Shown piece after piece: positions 32,984 to 40,966 of a DNA stretch of 47,647 nt; within the stretch, counting starts at the first letter, position 1, and every line of letters starts with the position of its first letter. The stretch is from Bacteroidales bacterium. GTDB taxonomy: Bacteria > Bacteroidota > Bacteroidia > Bacteroidales > JAEINX01. The DNA is taken from assembly GCA_016342645.1 (NCBI GenBank), contig JAEINX010000017.1, positions 1 through 47,647 of the forward strand, in the 5' to 3' direction. A program made the translations under genes and the position numbers. The notes beneath the pieces are model-generated. The model made no database searches. It saw nothing but the letters and a program-made list of their open reading frames with translations, and was not told the DNA's origin.

Positions 32984-33619
32984 CTACTTGCTACAATTCT
33001 TAACCAACTCTTCTGTTTCTTTCATCCCCCAGTTTGGTGAAATCTCACTTTCGGGTTTGAATGAATTATATTTTTCAAGAGCAATAGTCAAAATCGGGCA
33101 CGCAACTGTCTTTCCTCCTCCAAATTGCACCGGAGTATGTAAAAGATTCTGCCCCGATAAATAATAAGGCCTGGGATTGTTAGGATTTAGTGCTTTTGCC
33201 TTTTCAAAACAGCCAGTTGCCATTGGTGAATACTTCATCCCTCTTGTTTGAGGATCACGCATTATTCGTCCGAGATATAAATATCCTTGTAAAGTTTCAA
33301 CCTCAGAATTGTTTGGACTTAAACGATTTGCTTCATCTATCATTTTTTGAGCTTCATCAAGATATTGATCGCATTTTTCTTTAGTAAAAAAACTCATATT
33401 AATTGTGCAAAATGCCGAGTAATAATATGGCAACCATTTTTCATTTTCGGCTTTTGCAATTCTTTCAAATTTGTTTGAAAGTTCTTGAAAATCATTTAAT
33501 GATTTTGCCTTTTCCATTGATTTGATGTTTTTTCCCATTTCTTCTTTATACGGTTCTTCACTTGAGAAAACTGTCAGGCTGAATAATGCCATTACGATAA
33601 TTAATACATTCTTTTTCAT
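32984..33619 (-). CDS. Exported TPR-repeat protein
   Basis: 211 residues. Signal peptide (1-20, VLIIVMALFSLTVFS). TPR-like helices across the rest: WLPYYYSAFCTINM, ANRLSPNNSEVETLQGYLYL and CFEKAKALNPNNPRPYYLSG. A single Cys near the C-terminus (KNCSK) and one in CPIL are visible. It is probably periplasmic and, from its place between a TonB receptor (74 bp upstream) and a LytS/LytTR pair, might link receptor state to signalling; that is inference. No catalytic motif is seen. Confidence 0.85.
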   Translation of the reverse strand: MKKNVLIIVMALFSLTVFSSEEPYKEEMGKNIKSMEKAKSLNDFQELSNKFERIAKAENEKWLPYYYSAFCTINMSFFTKEKCDQYLDEAQKMIDEANRLSPNNSEVETLQGYLYLGRIMRDPQTRGMKYSPMATGCFEKAKALNPNNPRPYYLSGQNLLHTPVQFGGGKTVACPILTIALEKYNSFKPESEISPNWGMKETEELVKNCSK

Positions 33620-33693
33620 GTTTTTTGAATTTTAAATTAATAACATTTAATTATTATTTGTTTGATTTTATTTTTACTGTAACTGTTCATGTT

Positions 33694-35835
33694 TTAAATT
33701 GAAATAAAAACTCCAAGAAATACAAATCGCTTTGCTCCCGGTTTTACAGCAAATGATTTATAAATTCCTTGCGGATTTGGTTTTGAATTATAATGATAGC
33801 TATAGATATTATCAACCCCGAAAATATTTCCAAGCGAAAAATATACAATTGTAAATTTCTTAAAAATATTTGTTAAATAGCTTACATTCAGACTTAAATT
33901 ATTGTAAGAACCGGTTTTATTACTCAGAAAATCCATAGTATTAGGGTTGAAATAAGTTCGTCCGCTATTGAAAGAATAAGTAGCCCCAAACTGAGAATGC
34001 AAAATTGGAACATACCATTTTACGACTGTTGACAAATTGTGGGTTGAGACAAATGTTGGCGTTGCCGTTTCGGGATAATCAAGATAATTTCTTTCGGTGT
34101 CGATAAATGAATATGATATCCAATATTCAACATTATTAATTGTTTTATTGTCGCGCCAAAAAATGTCAATTCCTTTTGCATAACCGTTTCCTGTATTGTT
34201 ATACGCATCGGGATTTGAAGAGTGAAGACTGTCGTATTTTACCAGTCCGTGATATTTTTTATAATAGGCTTCGACCCTGAAAACCCTGTCATTTTTTATC
34301 CACTGATAATTCAAAATATAGTGGCTTGCAGATTCAAAATCAAGATCATTATTAAAAACAAGGAAATTGTTTTGCGGATTTTGAAAAAATTTTCCGTAAG
34401 CAAACGAAACCTGGCTTTTCTTTCCTGTTTTATAAGCAAGCGAAATTCGGGGTGCAAGATTCATTTTTGAAATCAATGAAGAATATTCAAAACGACTACC
34501 TGCTCTTGCAGCAAATTTATTCCCGATCGCAATTTCGGTTTCTGCAAAAACTGAAGCGATATTATCATTAAATGAAGTTTTATAAGTTTTGTTTTTATTG
34601 AAATCAAAATATTTTTGCGAATAATCACGATTGACAAAATCGCTTCCAAATTTTATTATAATTTCTTCATTCAAAAGGTGTGTCAAAGTATATTTTGCCT
34701 GAACAGTTTTATTGGTTTCTTTGAAATTATCAAGATCAATATCCGTATTATCATCATTATAGGAAAACGAAATCCCTGCTTTTGAAAGCCATTTTTTAGA
34801 AAGAATATCGCTATAAGTTAAATTTAAATATGAGTTGTCGTTAATCAGCCCGATATTATTTTTCACGCCAATATTATCGAAATCGGGATAAGACAATTCA
34901 GATTTACTGTGTGAAAATGTACCCATGAATTTAATCAGCCCGTTTTTGCCTGTTTTTTTTCTTGCAATTATATTTCCTCCAAATCCTTTTGGTGGAGTTT
35001 TCCAATCAAAGTCCTGGTTTATCAGATTAAAATATGGTGCTAAATTTGTATAATCAGCTTCAAATGAAACCGATGACCGCTTCCACCGTTTTGTGTGCGA
35101 AAAACCGGCACCAACCGACATCAGCGAAATACTTGAAACACTTTTCTGAGGCAAATCATTGGTGTTTAACACTAATGCCGAAGATAATGCCTGTCCGTAT
35201 TCTGCAGAATATCCACCGGTGCTAAACATTGTTCCGCTAAAAAGAAATGGTGAAAAACGGCCTCTCACCGGAACATCAGGCATTTTTGAGGAATATGGGT
35301 TTTCGACAAGCATTCCATCAATAAAAGTTTTTGTTTCGTAGCCATCGCCTCCGCGAACAAAAATACGTCCGTCTTCACCAACTATTTGAGTCCCGGGAAG
35401 CGTATTCAAAGCTCCGTAAATATTGCCGAGACCTCCGGCAGTTGTAACAATATCAAGCGGTTTTAGGACAACGGCTTTTTTTTCATCGCCGGCTTCAAAT
35501 GAACCTGCTGAGATTACTACAGCATCCAATTGATTATTGTTTTCCTTTAAAATTATATTTAAATTAATCTCTTTTCCTTCAAGAATCATTTCGGTGGAAG
35601 AATTCTTATATCCTAAAAAACTTACAATCAGTATCTGTTTTCCTGTAAGATCGGTGCGGAAACTATAACGGCCTAATGTGTCGGAAGAAGTTCCATCGTA
35701 AGAATCAAGAAAATATATATTTGCTCCCGGCAAAGTTTCACCATTGTTATCGCTAACAACTCCTGATATTTTCGTTTGACCAAAGGAATTTATTGAAGTT
35801 ATTAAGATGATAATTGAAATAAATAATTTTTTCAT
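33694..35835 (-). CDS. TonB-dependent outer-membrane receptor
   Basis: 713 residues. Signal peptide (1-19), a carboxypeptidase-regulatory-like domain (about 20-105; ISGVVSDNNGETLPGANIYF), plug domain (about 125-225; GGDGYETKTFIDGMLVENPY), and a 22-strand-type barrel to the end (ATYSFNSGRTYFNPN, FLGVFISI). It takes up a ligand larger than porins allow, powered by TonB. No SusD partner follows, so a glycan role is not supported; the ligand could be a metal chelate, peptide or other compound. The length is on the short side for the family. It heads the minus-strand group of receptor, TPR, kinase and regulator genes. Confidence 0.92.
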   Translation of the reverse strand: MKKLFISIIILITSINSFGQTKISGVVSDNNGETLPGANIYFLDSYDGTSSDTLGRYSFRTDLTGKQILIVSFLGYKNSSTEMILEGKEINLNIILKENNNQLDAVVISAGSFEAGDEKKAVVLKPLDIVTTAGGLGNIYGALNTLPGTQIVGEDGRIFVRGGDGYETKTFIDGMLVENPYSSKMPDVPVRGRFSPFLFSGTMFSTGGYSAEYGQALSSALVLNTNDLPQKSVSSISLMSVGAGFSHTKRWKRSSVSFEADYTNLAPYFNLINQDFDWKTPPKGFGGNIIARKKTGKNGLIKFMGTFSHSKSELSYPDFDNIGVKNNIGLINDNSYLNLTYSDILSKKWLSKAGISFSYNDDNTDIDLDNFKETNKTVQAKYTLTHLLNEEIIIKFGSDFVNRDYSQKYFDFNKNKTYKTSFNDNIASVFAETEIAIGNKFAARAGSRFEYSSLISKMNLAPRISLAYKTGKKSQVSFAYGKFFQNPQNNFLVFNNDLDFESASHYILNYQWIKNDRVFRVEAYYKKYHGLVKYDSLHSSNPDAYNNTGNGYAKGIDIFWRDNKTINNVEYWISYSFIDTERNYLDYPETATPTFVSTHNLSTVVKWYVPILHSQFGATYSFNSGRTYFNPNTMDFLSNKTGSYNNLSLNVSYLTNIFKKFTIVYFSLGNIFGVDNIYSYHYNSKPNPQGIYKSFAVKPGAKRFVFLGVFISI

Positions 35836-36063
35836 TGCTTATTAATTTTTTTGCAAAGATTAGTTCGTGAAAGTTGTTTCTAAAATTTATCTTACCGAAT
35901 TGTCGAATTTTTAGGATGAATTGTAAAAACAATAAAATATTTTATAAAAAGTTCAATTTTTTGTAACATTATATGTTATACAAGAGTCCTTATAAGTTAA
36001 ATAATGGTTATAAAAAACATGGGGTTTATTGCAATGAATTAATAAACTTAAACATTAACATTT
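35836..36063. other. Divergent intergenic region
   Basis: 228 bp between the TonB receptor and the DUF5916 gene. It holds an imperfect minus-strand box TAATCTTTG (35855-35863) near the receptor start and an inverted repeat TAACAT-tat-ATGTTA (35964-35978), which could be an operator. A full promoter for the plus-strand gene was not found. Confidence 0.3.
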
Positions 36064-38697
36064 ATGAAAAAATTTCTGCTTCTTCTTTTAATATCTTTAG
36101 CAATATTTGGATATTCGCAAGAACCTATTGAAAAAAAAACTTATCAGACTCAAAAATTAACCAATGGGCCAATAGTTATCGATGGCATATTAGATGATAA
36201 ATCATGGAATTTGGTTGAATGGGGTGGTGATTTTATTCAACAAAGTCCATATGAAGGCAAGCAACCCTCGCAACCGACATATTTTAAAATTCTTTACGAT
36301 GATAATAATTTATATGTTGGTGTGTTAAATTATGATAGTGTTCCGAGTGAAATTGACAGACGGATGTGTCGCCGTGATGATTTTGAAGGAGATTTTATTG
36401 AGATAAATATTGATAGTTATAATGATCAGATGACAGCTTTTTCATTTACACTTAATGCAGCCGGTGTACGTGGTGATGAAGCAATTACCGATGATGGTGA
36501 TGATTGGGATGATACATGGGACCCGATTTGGTATGGTAAAACTGCAATGGTTGATTCGGGTTGGGTAGCCGAAATAAAAATTCCTTTCACACAATTACGA
36601 TTCGGAAATAAAGCAAATCATAGTTGGGGTATGCAATTTACTCGTAGAATTTATAGAAACGAGGAGCGTTCGCTATGGCAATTTGTTCCGAGAGATGCAA
36701 ACGGCTGGGTTCATCATTTTGGTATTTTAGAGGGAATTAATAATATTAAACCAAAGCGTCAGATTGATCTTTTTCCTTATGTTGTTGCCAAACAAGAATA
36801 TCTCGAAAAAGAAGAAGGGAATCCTTATGCAACCGGAAAAAAGTCAATTTTATCGGCTGGTGTTGATGGAAAAGTTGGCATAACTAATGATCTTACTCTT
36901 GATTTTACCATAAATCCTGATTTTGGGCAGGTTGAAGCAGATCCTTCAGAAGTAAATTTATCAGCCTTCGAATCTTATTTTAGTGAGAAACGCCCGTTTT
37001 TTATTGAAGGTAGTAATATTTTGAATTTCCAAATAAACGGTGGCGGGAATTCCATGGCTCTTGATAATTTATTTTATTCAAGAAGAATAGGCCGTTTGCC
37101 ACATTATTATCCCGATCTTATCGAAGATGAAGAATATGCAGACTTTCCTGAAAATACTACAATTCTTGGTGCCTTCAAACTTACCGGAAAAACAAAAAAC
37201 GGCTGGTCAATAGGAGTGATGGAAAGTATTACGCCGAGGGAAAATGCCGAAATTGACTTGAATGGCGAGAAACGTAAAGAGGAAGTCGAGCCTTTCACAA
37301 ACTATTTTGTCGGACGCGTACAAAAAGATATTAATAAGGGAAATACCGTTATTGGCGGAATGTTTACCTCCACAAACAGAAAAATTACGAATGCCGAGAT
37401 TGATTTTTTACCAAAATCGGCTTATACGGGGGGAATTGATTTCACTCAATATTGGAAAAATAAAGCATATTATATTAGCTTAAGGGCTGTTGTAAGCAGA
37501 GTTAATGCCGACTCAATAGCAATGACAAACATACAACGTTCTTCTGTTCATTATTTTCAAAGGCCGGATGCCGATTATATTCATGTTGATTCCTCACGTA
37601 CTTCATTGACAGGTCAAGGTGGAACGGTTGAATTTGGTAAAGCCGGAGAAGGACACATAAGATATGTAGCATGGGTAACATGGCGTTCGCCAGGCTTAGA
37701 GCTTAATGATATCGGATTTTTGCGTTCAGGGGATGAAATTTTTCAGGTTTTTTGGATGCAATATGGAATTTGGAAACCGTTTTCTATTTTCAGAGAAATG
37801 CAAATTAATTATAATCAATGGACTACATGGGATTTCGGTGGTAGGAAAAATTCTTTTGGGACGAACATAAACATGAATATGGATTTTACAAACCACTGGT
37901 CATTTAGTTTTGGTGTGAATTATAACGGAGACTTTTTGTCGAAAAGTTTTTTACGTGGAGGCCCTTCAATGAAAAAGCCGGCAGACTGGAATGCATGGGG
38001 TTGGCTCGGAACCGATCAAAGAAAAAAGATAAGATTAAGTTTTAATTATTCTGTCACTAAAAATTATCATAATGCAGGCGTTTTTAATTTTTATTCGGCA
38101 GACCTAACCTACAGGCCAAATGACGCATTAAAAATTAGTGCAGGGCCATTTTACAATGATATAACACCAACCTTACAGTATGTTGAAACTGTTGATTATG
38201 AAAATAATGACAAATATATAATGGGACGTATGCATCAATCGACTTTTGGTTTGTCGATGAGGTTGGAATATTATATTACTCCTGATCTGAGTGTACAATA
38301 TTACGGGCAACCTTTTATTTCGGCTGGAAATTATTCCAATTTCAAAAAAGTTACCGATCCGGTTGCCGATGAATTTTACGATAGGTATCATCAATTTACG
38401 GATGATGAAATTTCTTATGATGCCGAAAATAACACTTATAATATTGATGAAAACCATGATAAGAAAAACGATTATAGTTTTGATAATCCAAACTTTAATT
38501 TCATGCAATTCAGATCGAACCTGGTTGTGAGGTGGGAATATTTACCGGGTTCGACTGCATTTTTTGTTTGGTCGCAAGGACGTACGATGTCAAATGATGT
38601 CGGGGAATTTTCTTTTAATAATAATATGGAAGATCTTTTCGATGTGCAACCTCATAATATTTTTCTGATAAAAGTTTCCTATCGTTTACAATTATAG
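36064..38697 (+). CDS. DUF5916 protein with CBM9-like domain
   Basis: 877 residues. Signal peptide (1-18), then a CBM9-like beta-sandwich (about 30-225; GPIVIDGILDDKSWNLVEWG, DDNNLYVGVLNYD, VAEIKIPFTQLRFG) and a DUF5916 body (VDGKVGITNDLTLDFTINPD, EKRPFFIEGSNILNF). The second half has many alternating-residue strands and aromatic ends (LIKVSYRLQL), consistent with an outer-membrane barrel. Proteins of this layout are common in Bacteroidota next to TonB receptors, but their activity is not established; carbohydrate binding is inferred only from the CBM9-like part. It converges on the secreted phosphatase-fold gene. Confidence 0.88.
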   Translation: MKKFLLLLLISLAIFGYSQEPIEKKTYQTQKLTNGPIVIDGILDDKSWNLVEWGGDFIQQSPYEGKQPSQPTYFKILYDDNNLYVGVLNYDSVPSEIDRRMCRRDDFEGDFIEINIDSYNDQMTAFSFTLNAAGVRGDEAITDDGDDWDDTWDPIWYGKTAMVDSGWVAEIKIPFTQLRFGNKANHSWGMQFTRRIYRNEERSLWQFVPRDANGWVHHFGILEGINNIKPKRQIDLFPYVVAKQEYLEKEEGNPYATGKKSILSAGVDGKVGITNDLTLDFTINPDFGQVEADPSEVNLSAFESYFSEKRPFFIEGSNILNFQINGGGNSMALDNLFYSRRIGRLPHYYPDLIEDEEYADFPENTTILGAFKLTGKTKNGWSIGVMESITPRENAEIDLNGEKRKEEVEPFTNYFVGRVQKDINKGNTVIGGMFTSTNRKITNAEIDFLPKSAYTGGIDFTQYWKNKAYYISLRAVVSRVNADSIAMTNIQRSSVHYFQRPDADYIHVDSSRTSLTGQGGTVEFGKAGEGHIRYVAWVTWRSPGLELNDIGFLRSGDEIFQVFWMQYGIWKPFSIFREMQINYNQWTTWDFGGRKNSFGTNINMNMDFTNHWSFSFGVNYNGDFLSKSFLRGGPSMKKPADWNAWGWLGTDQRKKIRLSFNYSVTKNYHNAGVFNFYSADLTYRPNDALKISAGPFYNDITPTLQYVETVDYENNDKYIMGRMHQSTFGLSMRLEYYITPDLSVQYYGQPFISAGNYSNFKKVTDPVADEFYDRYHQFTDDEISYDAENNTYNIDENHDKKNDYSFDNPNFNFMQFRSNLVVRWEYLPGSTAFFVWSQGRTMSNDVGEFSFNNNMEDLFDVQPHNIFLIKVSYRLQL

Positions 38698-38702
38698 TGG
38701 AA

Positions 38703-38737
38703 AGTGCCTAAAATGACTTGAGTTTTGAGTGCCTAAA
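38703..38737. repeat. Two AGTGCCTAAA direct repeats
   Basis: AGTGCCTAAA at 38703-38712 and again at 38728-38737, period 25 bp, in the 56-bp gap between convergent genes. It looks like the remains of a short intergenic tandem repeat. Confidence 0.6.
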
Positions 38738-38753
38738 GTATTTTAAACTGCTA

Positions 38754-40493
38754 TTAGATCACAACTTTTTGTCTGTAAATCTTTTTATTAGTTTCTATTA
38801 CCAAAATATAAACTCCATGCTTAAGCATTGAAACATCAATATTAAAAATGTGCTTCCCATAGCAAAGGTTTTTATTTGAAGAATAAATTCGTTCCGTGCC
38901 TTGAATATCGAATATCCTAAAATTAACATCAGATTTATTCTTCAAATCAAGAAGAATTTCGAAAGTATTATTCTCGGCAAGAGTAGTGATATTTATTATG
39001 TTTTCTGAATTTATTTCATCATTAACACCTTGTTCTGCTTTAATTTTAAAATCAGTTACTCTTGCAAAGTGGTCGGAAGCAATTTCCGAATCATGCTTTT
39101 GTAAACCATATAAATCCAATCTTTCATCTAACATTACCTCGGTTTGAACAACAAATGATTTAACAGCTTCGGCGACACTGTTAGTAAATATTGAAAAATC
39201 AAGCCGTCCGGGCCAATAGGAGGAATAATCTTTTCGCCATGTATAAGCCATTCTGATATCCGATTGAATTGCAACATTGTCTTCGAGTGAAGAATTGTCC
39301 CAATCGGGTGGGCCACCCTGTCCAAAATGAGAAGTATTAATTATTTCGCCTGTTACCAAAGTAGTAAGTTGCTGCGAATTACCGACAAGATTCAAATCAC
39401 CGCTGATTACCATGGGCGTTCCTTCAGGTAAATCCAAAACTCCCGATGAGGTTTTTTCATTTAATATAAAATCAATAATTGCATCCGCTTCATACTGTCT
39501 TTCGTAGTTTGCATCGCAACAGCGAAAATGAGAATTTATTACAACAATATCTTTCGGAAAATAAGAAGGAAGATTTACATGGCTTGCCTGAATTCTTCCA
39601 TTTGAATAAACAACAACGCTTTCGGTTATCGGGAACTTTGAGCATGTAATATTTCCACTGACAAGCTTAACAGTTTGCCATTCTGCCCCACCCTGTAAAG
39701 GCAAAATATTATCTAATAAATCACCGGCTTTCCAACTTTCGGTATCCCAGCATTCATTAAAAGTGATGATATCGGGATTGATTGCTGAAATAATTCTTTT
39801 AAAAGAAGGGATTCTTTCATAATCACTTATTCCATCCGATAAAACATTATAGCTTAATAACCTTACAATTTCCAGATATTCTTTTTCAAAATCAACCGGC
39901 TGATATGGGGTTACCGGATTATTATCGAAAGTATAAGAAAAAGTATCGCCTTCATCAGGCATTAAATCACCGTTTGAGTCATAATCGCGAAAGCAAATTT
40001 TTATTGTATTATTTGTAAACAAATCATAGCCATCGGGTTTTGCATCCCTGCCAATTGCAATTTCGAATTCATTGGAAGTTACGGTCGGTAATGCTCTTAG
40101 GCGAATGTCAGAAAAATAGATTGTTGACGATTGTTTGAATAAATAAAAATATCCTTCTCTTTCGCCAAAACACCACCTTAACTCTGCTCCAATACCGTTT
40201 GTGTAGTATCCGGTATATGGATCATTATCTGTATCTATCTCGAGAAAAAATTCATTATTATCGTTCAATAAAAATTCATTTTCCGAACTAAATCGGATAT
40301 AAAGATAATCTTCATCGTTCGATACACTGAAATTTAATAAATTAATTTGATTGCCACTTCCGCTACCATCGGTATAGTTTGCCTCTGAGTTTTTCCAATC
40401 ATCAAATCGGCCATCAATAACAATAGGCAATGCTTGTCCCGTTATTTTAACCGACAAAAATATAAAGAGAATGCAATAATATATATTTTTCAT
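38754..40493 (-). CDS. Secreted endonuclease/exonuclease/phosphatase-fold protein with T9SS tail
   Basis: 579 residues from the ATG at 40493 (MKNIYYCILFIF). A TTG 18 bp upstream is in frame but lies in the promoter box. After the signal peptide, a CBM9/DOMON-like sandwich (about 25-180; VIDGRFDDWKNSEANYTDGS) precedes the EEP domain (about 205-475). Hallmarks of the fold are present in order: LSYNVLS, FNECWD, INSHFRCCD, ISGDLNLVG and ASDHFARV. The chemistry is metal-dependent phosphodiester or phosphomonoester cleavage, and the substrate (DNA, lipid or sugar phosphate) cannot be told. The last 75 residues have T9SS tail features (VNFRIFDIQGTERI, KHGVYILVIETN). It is therefore probably an exported or surface-attached hydrolase used for scavenging. 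Confidence 0.87.
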   Translation of the reverse strand: MKNIYYCILFIFLSVKITGQALPIVIDGRFDDWKNSEANYTDGSGSGNQINLLNFSVSNDEDYLYIRFSSENEFLLNDNNEFFLEIDTDNDPYTGYYTNGIGAELRWCFGEREGYFYLFKQSSTIYFSDIRLRALPTVTSNEFEIAIGRDAKPDGYDLFTNNTIKICFRDYDSNGDLMPDEGDTFSYTFDNNPVTPYQPVDFEKEYLEIVRLLSYNVLSDGISDYERIPSFKRIISAINPDIITFNECWDTESWKAGDLLDNILPLQGGAEWQTVKLVSGNITCSKFPITESVVVYSNGRIQASHVNLPSYFPKDIVVINSHFRCCDANYERQYEADAIIDFILNEKTSSGVLDLPEGTPMVISGDLNLVGNSQQLTTLVTGEIINTSHFGQGGPPDWDNSSLEDNVAIQSDIRMAYTWRKDYSSYWPGRLDFSIFTNSVAEAVKSFVVQTEVMLDERLDLYGLQKHDSEIASDHFARVTDFKIKAEQGVNDEINSENIINITTLAENNTFEILLDLKNKSDVNFRIFDIQGTERIYSSNKNLCYGKHIFNIDVSMLKHGVYILVIETNKKIYRQKVVI

Positions 40494-40508
40494 TAAAACA
40501 ATTTTCGG

Positions 40509-40516
40509 CAAAGTTA
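40509..40516 (-). promoter_or_regulatory. -7 box of the EEP-fold gene
   Basis: Read on the minus strand this is TAACTTTG, matching TAnnTTTG. The leader to the ATG at 40493 is about 10 nt. A -33 element is not clear. Confidence 0.45.
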
Positions 40517-40966
40517 ATGATTTATTAGACAGAATTGTTAAATTGTTTTATTGTTGGTTTGGAAGCAAAAAGAAACGGAATAATTTTTCACTTTTTAACC
40601 TGTTAATAATTAAATTTTAATATTTTTCTGCTTTGTATATCTGCGGCTTTTAATACCGCATTCACAATTATTATTTAATATTTTGTTAAATCTGACGGTA
40701 AATACATTGAAATAATTTTAAATAAATATATCTATATTCAAAAAATAATTTTAATTTGTGATTTTTTGCAAAGAATATTTTAGCTCACAATATTCCATCA
40801 ATTTATCTGTGAATCTGTGGCTTTACTTTTTTCTTTACCTGCTAAAATATTACAAATAGCCAAATAAATTTGAGAAAAACAGTTGCTTTTGCAATTCATA
40901 TTAAAAAATTTATTAATATTGAACCACAAAATAAGTAACATATTTAAATAATTAAAAAACAAAAAC
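40517..40966. other. Gene-free region of about 450 bp
   Basis: No convincing gene. Two short strings, atctgcggc (near 40640) and atctgtgaatctgtggc (near 40804), resemble worn Bacteroidota intergenic repeats. The last part holds the promoter of the first tandem T9SS gene. A 73-codon minus-strand frame (40798-41019) runs through the promoter and signal peptide of that gene and is not believed. Confidence 0.5.
40888..40921 (+). promoter_or_regulatory. Candidate promoter of the first tandem T9SS gene
   Basis: TTTG (40888-40891), 22 nt, then TAATATTG (40914-40921), one base off TAnnTTTG. The string tttattaatattg around the box is repeated before the paralogue at 45282 (45212-45224), so it is conserved between the two copies. 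Confidence 0.45.

Noticed and set aside
33694-38697. Polysaccharide utilisation locus
   Set aside because: There is a TonB receptor and CBM9-like proteins, but no SusD, glycoside hydrolase or hybrid sensor with AraC domain.
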